A stretch of 64,000 nt of DNA from Paramacrobiotus metropolitanus (GCF_019649055.1 NW_026570231.1:1488001-1552000); one strand, 5' to 3'. Numbered from the stretch's first letter, positions 51,023 to 62,800 are shown. Translations and numbers: made by a program. Notes: generated by a model not told the origin, from the letters alone.

Positions 51023-53422
51023 TTATCCGTGCCTCTCTCGGTTAATTTTTTCCAAAATGTCCACTATTTTTCCTTCCGTTTCCCGTTGTCTTTGTTCCCG
51101 TGGATCATTGTAAATAATTCTTTGGGAGGAACAAGAGGAAGCTGATTCTGTCGCACTCGGCGGATGACGGTGTTCGTCATCACTCTTTTCCTCTTCATCA
51201 CTTTCATCCTCATCTGTTTCTCCGCGACGGGTACTCTTTGTCTTTTTCTTTTCCGTTTCAATAGTGTGCTTTTGCAACACTTCCTTTCGTAATATGGTAG
51301 GCGGATTTTTCTTCAATTTAATAAAACTTTCCTTCGTTTTAGTGACATCTGCCGGTTTCTCTGACCGTTTAACTGGCTTTGACGACGGCGCCGCACTGGG
51401 CTCACGATGAATGTACGACGGATTCACTTCCGACGGGGCGAAAGTCTGCTGATCGTAGCGGTCATTATGTGTCGGAGGCATATCATCTCCCGTACTCACC
51501 GGCGCTTCCGGTTCAAAGTGTACTTCCTTTGTAGTATACTGAGCCTGGTTTCGGTAATGCCGTACTTCTTCCTGCAGTTCAGCATACGCTGCTTCCCCAT
51601 TATGCAAATGCTGTTGCAGATTGTGGATAGCTATCCTGCATTGATCACCTTCCGTTCTGAGACGATCCACTTCCGTCTGTTTCAGGTAGGCTGCGGCCTG
51701 CGCTTCCTTTGCTTCCTTTTCTGACTCGGCACATTTTGTACATGCTTTATTTACTCTTCGTTCCTTCTGTAATTTTTCCTTTTCCGCTTTTTCTGTAGCG
51801 ATTTCTGCCTTGTATTGCTCGATTGTTGCCAACAAGGTTTCTTCTCTGTCCTTAGAGACCGCTGCCGTTGCCGCTCTTGACGAAGATAGGAACATTTCAT
51901 TCTGGGATTTAACCATAGCCAGTTCTTCCTGTAACTGTGCTACATAGTCCACGTCCGGATTAATCCGCTTTTGTTCCTCGGACACCTGCCTACGCAATGA
52001 TTCAATTAAATTCGTGTCCTGTCTATTTTTGTTTGACAGTTCCGTGTAGGCGTCTCTCTGTTGTTGTAACTCCCTACGCAACGTATTCGCTTGTTCCCCT
52101 AATTTATGATTTTGTTTCTGCAGGTCAGCGTTTGCCTGCTGATCTACCTTTGAATTTCTGGACGATTTAATAGCGTCGTACTCCCGCTGGAGTTCTTCCA
52201 TCGCATTCTCCATATTTCGACTATCGTCCTTTAATTGTTGGTACTCCTCCAACAATTTTTCGTATTCCTTTTTATCCTTTGCCGCATTTTCCCGGTAATT
52301 ATCCAGACTGTCGTTTAATGAGCGATTTCTATAAAGTGCGGTGTCCCGCTCTTTACAAGCCGATTCACATCTTTTTCTCATTTCGTTAAAGTCCGACTGG
52401 AATTTTAATTTTGCTTGCTTCTCCTCTTGTAGGAGCTGATCCATACGTTTAGATTCACCAATGGAATCTAATTTTATCTTTGCCTGTGCCACTATTCTCC
52501 GGATTCCACGCAGGAGAAACGGAAGTGACTCTCGTGCAATTTTCTCCAAATCTTTTTCTGTTGTGGCTGTAGCTAGTCTGTCATCAACACTAGCCGCTTG
52601 TTCCATAAACTCTTCATCTGTGAATTCGAAATCTTTATCAGTGAGGAATCCTTGTAATCCCACTTGTGAGGCGTGAAATGTGGAATCACCCGTTCTGGTT
52701 ATTTTCATTCTGGGTAAGTCCGATACATCATCCAGTTTACTGACTGGTGATTCGTAATCAGAGGAGTGATCATCCTCTGTTTCCATTATTGCTTCATTAA
52801 AGTCGATTAAACTTCCCACTGAGATCGGTTCATTCACCACATCAGGCTGAGAGGGCGCCTCTTTTGGTGCCAACTTCTCTTCCTGATTTATGACTGTGTC
52901 GACAACCTGCTCCTTTGCGGATCGGGTTGACGGTTCTGAACCTTGCGGTGTTTTTTCTTTCTGATTTGCTAACTGCTTCCTAGCTTCAATTTCTTTTTTG
53001 AATTCAGGCACCTTTTCCAGTGCACGCTGAGCAGCTGCCTTAAATTCTTCGTCAGTGACGTATTCTTTAATATACGGTTCAGGAATACACCTGTCCGTCG
53101 TTAACCAATTCTTGATATAATTGGGCCGTTTCCTTTGATACTGCGGTAAAGTCGGGTCTTCCTGATACTGAACCCACGGTTTCCCGCAATACTGTATATC
53201 TGGCACTTCAATGCCCAATTCTCGATACATCAATTCCAGTGGAATTACATCCACGTTGAATTTGAACCTTTTTTGATTTGACGCATCATACGGTCCTTTC
53301 GCATACAGTGCAAGAATTTTCGGGTCAATCTTTATGATCGCCCTCGATTTTTTCTTTCCTGTATCCGACATGGTGTAGCTGTAGCTGTATTGGTCGTTAG
53401 TTTTTGCGGTTAAACTACCCAA
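51023..53422 (-). CDS. Coiled-coil Gag-like protein (799 aa)
   Basis: First ORF after the leader. The N-terminus (MGSLTAKTNDQYSYSYTMSD; an inner Met follows) leads into a 130-residue mixed region, an acidic disordered linker, then a long coiled coil from about 320 to 640 (LNDSLDNYRENAAKDKKEYE, ANTLRRELQQQRDAYTELSN). It ends in a Lys/Glu/Ser-rich tail (STRRGETDEDESDEEEKSDD). It includes one CxxC (ACTKCAE, about 575). A similar coiled-coil part sits before Gag capsid in the old element at 8.7-9.5 kb, so this is probably a matrix-like or scaffold part of Gag. It may oligomerise in the particle. Not a known motor or SMC protein: there is no nucleotide-binding motif. Confidence 0.7.
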   Translation of the reverse strand: MGSLTAKTNDQYSYSYTMSDTGKKKSRAIIKIDPKILALYAKGPYDASNQKRFKFNVDVIPLELMYRELGIEVPDIQYCGKPWVQYQEDPTLPQYQRKRPNYIKNWLTTDRCIPEPYIKEYVTDEEFKAAAQRALEKVPEFKKEIEARKQLANQKEKTPQGSEPSTRSAKEQVVDTVINQEEKLAPKEAPSQPDVVNEPISVGSLIDFNEAIMETEDDHSSDYESPVSKLDDVSDLPRMKITRTGDSTFHASQVGLQGFLTDKDFEFTDEEFMEQAASVDDRLATATTEKDLEKIARESLPFLLRGIRRIVAQAKIKLDSIGESKRMDQLLQEEKQAKLKFQSDFNEMRKRCESACKERDTALYRNRSLNDSLDNYRENAAKDKKEYEKLLEEYQQLKDDSRNMENAMEELQREYDAIKSSRNSKVDQQANADLQKQNHKLGEQANTLRRELQQQRDAYTELSNKNRQDTNLIESLRRQVSEEQKRINPDVDYVAQLQEELAMVKSQNEMFLSSSRAATAAVSKDREETLLATIEQYKAEIATEKAEKEKLQKERRVNKACTKCAESEKEAKEAQAAAYLKQTEVDRLRTEGDQCRIAIHNLQQHLHNGEAAYAELQEEVRHYRNQAQYTTKEVHFEPEAPVSTGDDMPPTHNDRYDQQTFAPSEVNPSYIHREPSAAPSSKPVKRSEKPADVTKTKESFIKLKKNPPTILRKEVLQKHTIETEKKKTKSTRRGETDEDESDEEEKSDDEHRHPPSATESASSCSSQRIIYNDPREQRQRETEGKIVDILEKINRERHG

Positions 53423-54157
53423 TTAAACTACACTTTATTTCCTTTATTTCGGCAATTGTGCCGAAACCCAGCAGCGCTTTTGCCGCCTTTTATTTCTGCT
53501 CCCGTTCCTCCTTTTAGGTTTGAAACAGTATGTAGTAATTTCCTATGATTTACTGTGGGCGACCTTTGCGGCCTTCAACCACAATTTTATTTTATTTAAT
53601 TCCTACTGCTGCAGGTCAGTCACCGACTGCCTGTTTTGTTTACGTTTTAGCCGCCAGCCACTGCTGGCTGCTGATTTGGCTACCGATTTCGGCTGCCTTT
53701 TGTTTGCACTGCTGAAGATTTTATCTAGGCTGGCCAGAAACAATGGCTTTAGCCCTTATGCAATCTACAGCTACTGACTGACTGCAGGCCAGGCACACTG
53801 ACACTGCACTTACACTTTATTCGCCGCGGTTACTGCTTTGCGCAGCTAACCCGGAAATTACCCACTTTTTTCTTTGCTTTCCGCAGAATATCGTAGCCGA
53901 CCTTTAAGGTTTCGACTACTTTTCACTGCAATGATTTCGGTCCGAATTAAATCAATTAAATTACTGGGCGAGGAAGCTCAGCCCGGTGTGGAAGCACACC
54001 CAATGCGTGGAAGCACGCTGAAATAAAACCCTAGGCCAGATCAGGAACGCTGACCTCCTTCGGCGTACCTTTGCGGTTCAACGCCTTTCTCGGACCATTC
54101 ATACACTCAAAACACCATCAAAATTCCATCCACGATTTTACTGTAACATCGGAAAAT
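53423..54157 (-). other. 5' leader of giant element
   Basis: About 0.74 kb between the primer site and the first ORF, GC/T-rich, without a conserved frame. Expected to hold RNA packaging signals; none can be named from sequence. Confidence 0.5.
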
Positions 54158-54179
54158 CACGAACCATCGGTGGGCGCCA
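54158..54179 (-). promoter_or_regulatory. tRNA primer binding site
   Basis: Directly after the 5' LTR end, with no gap, the element strand reads TGGCGCCCACCGATGG. A TGG start complements the CCA end of a tRNA, and TGGCGCC is typical of lysine-tRNA-type primer sites. The exact tRNA cannot be settled without the host tRNA set. Confidence 0.75.
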
Positions 54180-54723
54180 TGTCGTGTGATGTGACTCTGT
54201 ACGGTTTAGTGTAAGAGACTAACCACTTCCCTGCCACGACTCAATCGGTAGAGCAAACTCTTAAATCAACTGTTACAGTAGAAACTGGAGGAAACTATCA
54301 GGAACACGAAGAATCTGGAATCCCTAAGCAATTGTGCTGGATACTCCTAACTTCCGGTCGTTACATATGCGGGTCGGACGTAGTACGAGCATACCGTGTT
54401 TACCACGCTATAATCCGATACAAATTACGAACGTCGATAATCACAGAAGATGCTTTACTCCGCTAACACACAATCATATGCACAACACTGGAAAGTTAAA
54501 AGCAAGTAGTCTCGAAATCAGAAATCCAAGACTGCTGTCGATATTAGAGACGACATGAGAATTTATAGACTAGCAAAAGTAAACATCAAATACACCGCTA
54601 AGCCATAACTGAGTAACGAATCATGGAACTGATTAACTGATATCCGTGTTGCACTTGCAGGTGAAGGCGGACAATCAGTGGATGTACGGTGGAATCTTCG
54701 TACGTACTCCTCTCCACACGTCA
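54180..54723 (-). repeat. 5' LTR
   Basis: 544 bp, matching the 3' LTR at 541 positions by eye; the three differences fall within 26 bp at the primer-site side. TATA-like CTATAAAT lies at about 54,561-54,569. Confidence 0.9.
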
Positions 54724-55647
54724 ACTGGGTCCTCGTGCTTGTCAGCCAAATTTCAGCAGGGACCATGCGAAACAAATACGGTGTGTTTGCCAAATGTGTA
54801 TGTTCAATCCTGTTGGTAAATATGGTATTTTTGACAATAAATGTTATATCGGACGGACGGGCGCAAATCAATAAAGGATGCGGGTGTGTTTAATAAACAC
54901 AGCCGCATAATGCAGATGCTTTGTGTACACTGCAGCCGCACAAGTGTGGTAGTTGTATGGTGTCATTATTACGTAGTGTAGTGGCTTCGGTGGCTTGACT
55001 TAACTGTTTCGTCACTGATTTTTTACAACTCAAATAACTAAAAAACGGTTCAATATTTTTAAATATTTCAAGTACTCTAAAAAGAGCAAGATCTCGTGAA
55101 CCTGACAAAACAAAAAATTGGTGGAAAAAGGAATCAGAAGAGAAATAATTGAAGGTTGCCCACTTAAGTGTATGTCGTCCATTCACCTAGCATACTGGCC
55201 CACTTAAGTGTCTTTAAGGGTAGCAATCATTTGTTAGGGTCACACCACCACGGAATCTGGCTACAATTTGAATGCCGATTAAACTGCAAATCCGTCACAA
55301 GCATCCGACCGCATTTGATCAGTTGATAATCGCATTTCCAATTGAAACGCCAAATAATGGCAGTTGTGGGCGGAAGTGCCCAGATGGTCTTTTCTTGCAG
55401 GTGGATTGCTTGACCGAAATTTGTGGGTAAGTGCGGGAGAGAGTGAGATTGTTTAAGGTGTCAATCACGTGTCTAGTTTTCTTTCAACATTTATATTTAA
55501 TGATACAGTCTGCTACTTGAAATTCCAATGTGGGTTGTATTATTTGGACTTATGTGGGTTGGACTTGATGAGGTATACAGGTGTAATGTTACGCCAGATG
55601 CATTTTTGCATCCATTCTGCTACAGTAACCAGTGAACTGTAATAATA
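54724..55647. other. Right flank of giant element, no gene
   Basis: I see no BTB exon that would continue the gene cut at 27,615. A small palindrome near 54,883-54,910 (GTGTTTAATAAACAC) and the direct repeat GCCCACTTAAGTGT (about 55,156 and 55,199) are the only structures. The Cys-containing frame near 54,689-54,871 starts inside the LTR and matches no family I know. Confidence 0.4.
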
Positions 55648-56096
55648 GTCCGTTACAGTCGTCGATTCTTTTGCGGATTGTAGGATTGTGGGCGGTTGCA
55701 GATTGTTGGAGGAGTGACTGATTGGCTGCACGCACAATCCAGCTCCTCCTACAATCGTTCAATCCGACTAGCAAAGAATCACAAAATTTCGTGATTCTTT
55801 GTAACAATCCGAGCAAGGTCCAGGTGCCAATCTTCGAACTTGAATCTGACTGCTCTGATGTCATGTGTTTTCGAATAACATCTTAATAGTGAATAATTTT
55901 TCATTTTCAATTGAAAATAAACGTTAGGAGCGCACAATTCTCCATCAATCAAAACGCAGTTACCATTTTAACACAAGCAGGGTTCAGTTATGAATTACTT
56001 GCACCTTCAATGGTGTATTGCTATTGGTTGCGAAAGTTTTGCATAACATCACACAATCCCACAATCGTGGTTTTACAATCGACGACTGTAACTGAC
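55648..56096. mobile_element. 0.45-kb MITE
   Basis: The ends GTCCGTTACAGTCGTCGATT and AATCGACGACTGTAACTGAC are inverted copies with one mismatch in the shared part, and TA borders both (55,646-55,647 and 56,097-56,098). Inside is a strong hairpin at 55,772-55,801 (CAAAGAATCAC / GTGATTCTTTG). No transposase. TA duplication suggests a Tc1/mariner-type mobiliser. Confidence 0.65.
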
Positions 56097-56098
56097 TA

Positions 56099-57250
56099 AT
56101 ATAGTATCACTCATTTTGCACGGGTGTGCGAGAAAGTGAATGAAACTTTGTATCCGCTTCCACTCGGGAGGCGTATAGTGATTGGGCCAGTGACAGCTGG
56201 CAATGTGATATTTCTCAGAAAGCAGCAAGAGAAAGCAGTATTTATACTTTATACATTGCACCGCACCGGGACCAGCACCACGCATCACCTCACGGCAACG
56301 TATAAGACCAGATGGGAACGACGTTTCCAGAAGGGCTCTAGCTGTTTAATCCACCGGTATGACTGTCGATCAAAGAATAAGGCCCCACTACAGAAATCAT
56401 GTCGCTATATCCAACTGCCGATGATACTGAAGTCATCGAGTTTCTTCCTTCTTATGATGCCGTCCATAAGACACAAAAACATCTATTTAAACGAAAATTT
56501 ATATATATGGACTGTGTGATCCAGACGTCTACGGTAACAGGCTTTCGCTTTTTTAATTTAAGCTCCAACTGGCACAGTTTCCGCCGTTATTCGGTCATCT
56601 CGATTAACGGCGGAAACTCTTCGTGCAGACCATGGCTGCAGCAACCGACTGCAATGGCACCACGAAGGACATGTGGAAAATTAGCTTTTCAGCAGTAGTC
56701 TTTTGAGGTTTGCCCAAAGATATCATGGACAAAAGTTACCTGATTTTATTGGCTGTTGATCCGAGTATTATTGAAGTAGATCAAAGATTTTCTTCGTCCG
56801 TTAGAAGCATTCGACTTTTTTAAGACGCCATGCAATCCAACACTCATTACGAGGCACCAGTCTTGTGTTTCACTGTATTGAAAACTTTTTCCGCTTTTAA
56901 GATATATTGTGGTTGGGCTGCTGCATAAGTTTAAAAACAGAGAATAGGACTCGATCGGTGGCCGTGCCGACATCCGGATACTAATTCCGCACAATCCTTT
57001 TTTGGTGCGTTCTTATACGATTTCAGCCAATCTACAAAGAGCATTCATCATCCAACAAATACCACGAAAAAAAACCAATTTCAACGATTTGTTGTGTTTA
57101 GCAAACATTACGAAGGTATTTAGTTAAATTATTTACACTCATATGAGCACTCATTTCCAGCAATAATGTCTAAACGTTTGCTATTGCGCCGGCGAACAAT
57201 CAACCACCACTTTGCTGCTCCCTACGCCAGGTAATTCATGGATCACATTT
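56099..57250. other. No gene recognised
   Basis: Frames such as 56,399-56,698 begin SLYPTADDTEVIEFLPSYDA but show no known motif. A dyad GCGGAAAC/GTTTCCGCC lies near 56,578-56,612. Might belong to the virus-like remnant on the right. Confidence 0.3.
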
Positions 57251-57795
57251 TTAGATCTTCTGTACGCCAAACGGAGCCGGATAGGAGACCGGCAAAGTAA
57301 CGTTGAGCCACGTTTCCAGAACCGTGCTGAAATCTGGCATTTTCAGAGCTTTCAAAAACGGCAGCAAAAACCTCCGAATACGGCGCATCACCACAACAGT
57401 CGCTGAAATGTCGATACCGAGGAGGAAAAGGAAATAGTAAACGATGGCCATGACAACGCATTCATTGTCTCGTTGGTAAGGAACGTCCAGAACCGGGATG
57501 TCCACTTTTTGACCTAGCTGAAATCTGTCTCCTGAGTCGCTCTGGAAGAATCCGCTTATTATGCGGCGCAGGCCGGGCAAACTTAAATCCGCGTCACCCA
57601 GAGGATCAACATAAAACACATTGTCTCCTTCCCGCTGTAATAGTCTAGCGTGATCTCCATGAAAAATAATTTGGGCTGCTCGGTCGTTTTGGCATAAAGA
57701 GTTATTGCCCAGAAAATTTGTCAGCGTTTCGATAAAATAGACACCCCCTCCAATTTCGCCGGGATGAGTTCTTTCAATTAAATGAGCGACGTCAA
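57251..57795 (-). pseudogene. Ulp1/adenain-like cysteine protease remnant
   Basis: The minus-strand frame contains IIFHGDHARLLQ, NVFYVDPLGD and VPYQRDNECVVMAIVYY in order. This is the His - Asp - Gln...Cys arrangement of C48 (Ulp1/SENP) and the related adenovirus/Polinton protease folds. The spacing from His to Asp (about 20) and to Cys (about 60 further on) fits. Parts before it look displaced, so the gene is probably a broken fossil. With the packaging ATPase at the right edge it may belong to a Polinton-like element, or it may be a Ulp1 domain from a DNA transposon. Confidence 0.5.
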
Positions 57796-59574
57796 TGATT
57801 CCACATTTATTTCCTCACCGTCTATCTGAAACAGCCGGTACGTACGCTCCGTCATGTTCAAAAAGGGCAAAGAATCCTCTGCATTCAACAGGGTGGCATG
57901 AGAATGTCGCACATCGTGCCTTAAAGGCACGGGGACACCATGCAAAATCGGTTAAACAAGCTCTTCCGTCTCCTTTGTACAGCTGATAATTATTTCCGCC
58001 GAGCTTGTTGAATTTTTTTCAACTGCGTCAGTTGAGGGTGGCTTTTTATTTTTCGCCTAAAATAACCATCAGCATGAGAAACTTTCAAATTAGTAATCGT
58101 AATAACTGATATATAAATGTTTTATAAAAAGATCGTCTATTATTGAAAATAAAAAAACAGATCAACTATATATCTCGAATAATCATCTATTAATAAAATT
58201 ATCCTAAAAACCAGCGGCAATGTGATTTTAGCAGATCATCTATTTGCTGAAAAACTAGGAATGTTAACTAGGAATAAAATTGTACTCGAAATACCCTCTT
58301 ACAGCTGCAAATGTGCTCTTAATAGATCATCTATATGCTTGTTTGCATAGACCGCCCACCAACCAAACGTCAGCTCGTATGAAAACTTTATATATGTATT
58401 ATAAAATTCTCGCGTTTTTTTGCAGACTGACACTTTGGTAGCATCAGCAGTACACCCTTTTTTCAACTGTATCAGCAATTTTCTTTAACCGAAGACTAAC
58501 ACTGGATTTGAGAATCAGCTCACAAAGGTATTATTGAGCCAGCCCATGGGCATGGACTCTCCCAATCTATAATAAACTTTTGAGCCTGACTTGGTTTGAT
58601 AAATTGGCGGCAGTATGAACATTTTGGCGCTTGAATTTCGTCATCCAAGCGGGGATAAACTTAATACATTCCTGCAATGGTCGACCTTTAACTGTAATGT
58701 GAGGATTATGCACGTGATGATGATACGCCAGCTAGTGACCATTAAGGTCGGAAGAAGACATATGGAACTGCCAGCATTGCCTACATTCTCTTGCAACTGA
58801 CGCACTGGCTGGTGTGCCGCACTCCCTGGTGGGGGACGCAGCGGTTGAGGCACCTAGAAACAGTGATGTCACTTTAATAAAAATTATGACTTGTTAAGGT
58901 GTATACAAAAATCAGTGTAACAGGAAACCGGTTATTTAAACGTTCGTTACAGTTCAGTTTTTAAAAAAAACGATGAAATCTCAAAAAAGACCTTTCCTAT
59001 GGCGGGCAAATAGGTCGCGAATGTCTGTATGAAGTTCGAATAACAAGACATCGGATCTACGTGGGTGTTGGTCTTGAAGATACCTCGCAATATCTTTCGA
59101 CAGTACCAAAGGAAAAAGCTTATGAAATGCTTTATAAAAAGACTCCTGACTAACTTTACGGCCAGCTCGCTCGGGAACACGGGGAGCGCTTCTCGGCGCG
59201 GGACGTAGCTATCACCCTGATCAACGAAAGCTAGACGAAACAGTTGCAACACAATCACGCGAATCGTGCGAGGCATTTTTACAGGAATTTTCTGAAATGA
59301 CGGCTGTAATCTAACCCTGGGAATGTTGGCTAAACAGATATAGCATGTGAGATGGTAGAAAATGATGGTCTGGAAGTTTAACCAGTCAGTGCATTCACGG
59401 TGCAGAAAAGTTAGTTCTCGTTTGTAGAACAGGCATTAACCTATAAGCACTAAGGTCTCAGATAACAAACACGTCAAAACGGCCAGCTACAGTGTAAATT
59501 GTGCAGATATCTTAACGCTGTGCACGTAAAACGATCTTAGGATACACTGCTAAGATAATGTTCTAACGCAGTGC
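57796..59574. other. No gene recognised
   Basis: Mostly AT-rich. The word GATCATCTAT recurs near 58,170-58,335. Frames near 58,615 and 58,947 have no motifs I know. Confidence 0.35.
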
Positions 59575-59835
59575 ACATTTTAGAGGCAATGTTTCAGCGC
59601 AGCTCTCACAAATTAGCTGATTACGAGTTTCCGCTGTATAAAATGCATATTACGGCACTCAGGATCTGTCCCGGCTGTTTAAATGCGTATCCCGGCGTCA
59701 GTGATGCATACTGCGGCACACAGTAAGTGCGAAAATGAATATTCCGGCTATTTAAGTACGTGTGCTCGTGACTCGCTCCATAGGTGCCTGTTTCCGCTGT
59801 ACAAGTGCATGTTCACGCTGTACAGTTCTGCTTTT
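59575..59835. repeat. Degenerate tandem repeat
   Basis: Imperfect copies of a CCGCTGTAYAARTGCAT-like unit at about 59,633, 59,672, 59,747 and 59,793. Strongly diverged. Confidence 0.4.
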
Positions 59836-62800
59836 TTCCTCTGCATGACAGTGCATGTTATACTATGCGCCGGACGTGTGACTACACAAACGTTGTCAGA
59901 CGTACTACGACTGCTGCATGCGCCTGATGCGTTTTGTTGCAATGTGCATAAACATACGACGATTGCTCCGCGCTCACGGATGTGTTTTGTTGCACCGGCT
60001 GTGTGACTGCGCACAGGTTGTCATAAACAGCTCCTGATTTTTCTTAGAATCAATCTTAGAAATTCCGGGTAATCTAAATAAAGCAAACACGGACAATTCA
60101 CAAGCAAAAGAATAATAGAAGCGGTTTTCATAACCAGACAAAGGGTAAAACCCATGAGATACTAAAGCACTGCAAGAATTTAACGGAAAATTGAAATTAT
60201 TTTCAGTTAAACGACAGTAACTGAAAATATCCAAACACACCAGCCTGAACAAGCCGGTAATTAATAATTCCCAGGTGGCTCAACAAAATTTTGCGAACAC
60301 GATTTGACAACATTTGTTCCGCAGATTCAACCGCAACTTTCCAAGAAAGCCAATAATTCCTACGCGGCTCCGCCAAAAAATCCATTAAGTCCGAATAATT
60401 ATTTCTTCGAGTAAATAACTCATATCGTTAAGGATGACGCAATAAAGATGCACAGATGCTTTACTGGCTGACGTAGCAGCAATAAAACCAATGACCGACT
60501 GTTTGGCGATTTAAAGCAGCTGTTATGTTTCCTTTATGTGGACGATAAGTTCATGTTAAAATATTTTTGCGGCGAATAAAATATTCGAGACTTATGATTT
60601 TTCGCTTATTGCAAATCCGATGGATAAATCAGCTCAAAAACACCAGCCATTTTTATGGACAAACGAGCAACAGGGTGCTCTCGAAACCCTCAAATGTAAT
60701 TAACGAGTCAGCCTCGCTCCCTCGCTGACTTGGATCCCAACAAGGCATCTCGTGGCCTGAGAAAAACTATAGAAGCTCCGACAACGTGCGGAATCCCCCT
60801 AAGTCCAATCCGATGATTCAAGAAGAAAGCTGGAAGAGACAGCAGCGGCGGTTTATTATCGGCTGACATTGCACAAATTATCTTACGTTAGAGGCATAAC
60901 GAATCGGACGCAAACATACGGAAATTAAGAACCACACCATCAACCGATCTTTGGTCAGCGGAAACCCTAAATCCAGCAAATGTTTTCGGGTCCGAAGCAA
61001 ATCAATCACGACAACCTACACTACGAACAACGAATGTATTAACGAAGCTTTAATGTGGTACCCACCGATACCAGAAGGTAGTCGTCGTTTTTCACGACCT
61101 GCTAATACTTGACTCGATGATTTCTCCCAACCAAGCCAAACTTTATATTTGGCGGGGTGGAGTGGTCCCGCGAAGCCTTTAGTAACATCTCATCTGTATA
61201 TTTTGCCCGAGTGATAACGGTTGGCGCGACATGCAAGATTACGTGAAAGAAGGTACAACCATCCTCCGTAGGTGGACTTTTTTTAAAAGCGGCCAAGATT
61301 CTGTCAAAAACATCACTGGTTCTCCGTCCTGACCAGATTCTTAAAGCGAATCCCATCAAAACCCACATAATGAGTACAATACTATATCAAATAAAAGTAA
61401 GCTATGTGTTTATTACGGAGACGGTCAAACTTCACAAGTTCACATACACTGGACTGCTAGCAGCCCGTGCTAAGTGCATGCCGCTGTCTGATCTTTAAAA
61501 TTATGAGGGATTAACGTTTTGTGTCTTTTCAAATAAAGCAGCAAAACAGTTTAAACGGTATCGGCTTACCTTAAAATCCTAAACGGTCTCTGATTCCACC
61601 GCCGTCGAGGTTCGTTTGTTGCTGTGGTGGGACAAGCCGAATCATGCCTTATCAAACCAGCATAAACAACAATTTATCAGACTCAAAATAATAAAATTCA
61701 ACAAATTGATAAGCTTCCCCGAGGTCTGGCTTCCGAATATCAATATATCTCGGCAAGTTTATGGGACAAACAATACCTAAACAAGATTTACAAGATCTCC
61801 TCGGGTTGACGGTTTGACCTAACGGCGTCATAAATTCAAAAAGTTTTCACAACTTTCTTTATGGATAAACGAATCCAGCTACGGGTATACTGGCGTCAAT
61901 CTCGGCACCCGTATGCAGAAATGCTTTTTTGGTCCTTTTGGTCTGGAAACGGAAACAACGGGGAACGGCAACTTAAAGCCCGTTCTTCCATATTCTTCCA
62001 TGGGTTCAACAGGTCTCTTTCCAGTTTAATTTTTGATTAAATTCGAGATTTATTTTGATATCAAAAAATAACTGCTGCACTATAATTCGCTTTAATCAAA
62101 TTTTCTGACGATTTAAATAGATTTCGAAAAATTGTCAACGGAAATTCACAACAAAATCTGATTCTTAATAAACATTTCCTTTATTAATCAGCAGTATTTC
62201 AGTAATAGGTTTTATAAATAATTTGTACGCTATAGGATTTGTTTTTCTTTGATTTTCGCACCCGAATGATCGGCGCTACACTCACCCGCTCAGACGAATG
62301 TTTGCACGTTTTGCAGACAGCAGAATTAACAGCCAGCCCCTCGTTCAGCGGATTACACGTTGTCAGACACAGCTCGATGCGACCGAAAGGATAACCGAGG
62401 TCCGAGGTATACGATCAGCGGCGCCGTCTGTTTTTGAAGGCATTCCGGTTCTAAGTGCTCACCCATAAATACTACGCGGCACGCAGACAGCCCGGAAATC
62501 AGTGCGCCAAGAAAGTGTGAGTATCAGCTTGCTCAAAATTGTTTTTGTGCATATATAGATAAAAAATACGAGGACATTACGTGACAAATTTCTAAGCCGA
62601 AGGTCAGCTCGATTTTGTTAGCTGATATTAAAATGGGACGCGTTCAGTTGTCTTTTCAGAAGATTTCATTTTTATTTGAATTGTTTTATAAATGCTGTGT
62701 AGGACCCCAAAATTATGCATTATTTCATAAACCAATTCAAAATATCAAAGGAAAATTGGAACTGCAAACACAAGAGCAGAGGAAGATGCTTCGGTTTAAA

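Larger units (their letters stand above)
27822..54723 (-). mobile_element. Giant Ty3/Gypsy-type LTR retrotransposon (26.9 kb)
   Basis: Two 544-bp direct repeats (27,822-28,365 and 54,180-54,723), TG...CA bounded, differ at 3 sites, all within the first 26 bp, so the insertion is very recent. Read on the minus strand the order is 5' LTR, primer site, leader, coiled-coil ORF, Gag, zinc knuckle/protease, RT, RNase H/integrase, then about 13.8 kb of extra ORFs and a tRNA-like array, polypurine tract, 3' LTR. RNase H before integrase places it in Ty3/Gypsy. Usual members are 5-10 kb; giant relatives are known, such as Ogre in plants and Burro in planarians. It looks almost whole, with about one or two breaks, in gag-pol. 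No matching target duplication is visible at the outer edges. Confidence 0.9.

Noticed and set aside
54563-54871. 102-codon minus-strand frame at the right LTR edge
   Set aside because: Most of it is LTR sequence with a twin in the other LTR; the rest has no motif.
54689-54871. Cys-rich small secreted protein
   Set aside because: The frame begins inside the LTR, the Cys spacing fits no family I know, and there is no signal peptide.
61102-61368. Minus-strand 88-codon frame as a DNA polymerase part
   Set aside because: It lacks any polymerase motif; only a general protein-like look.
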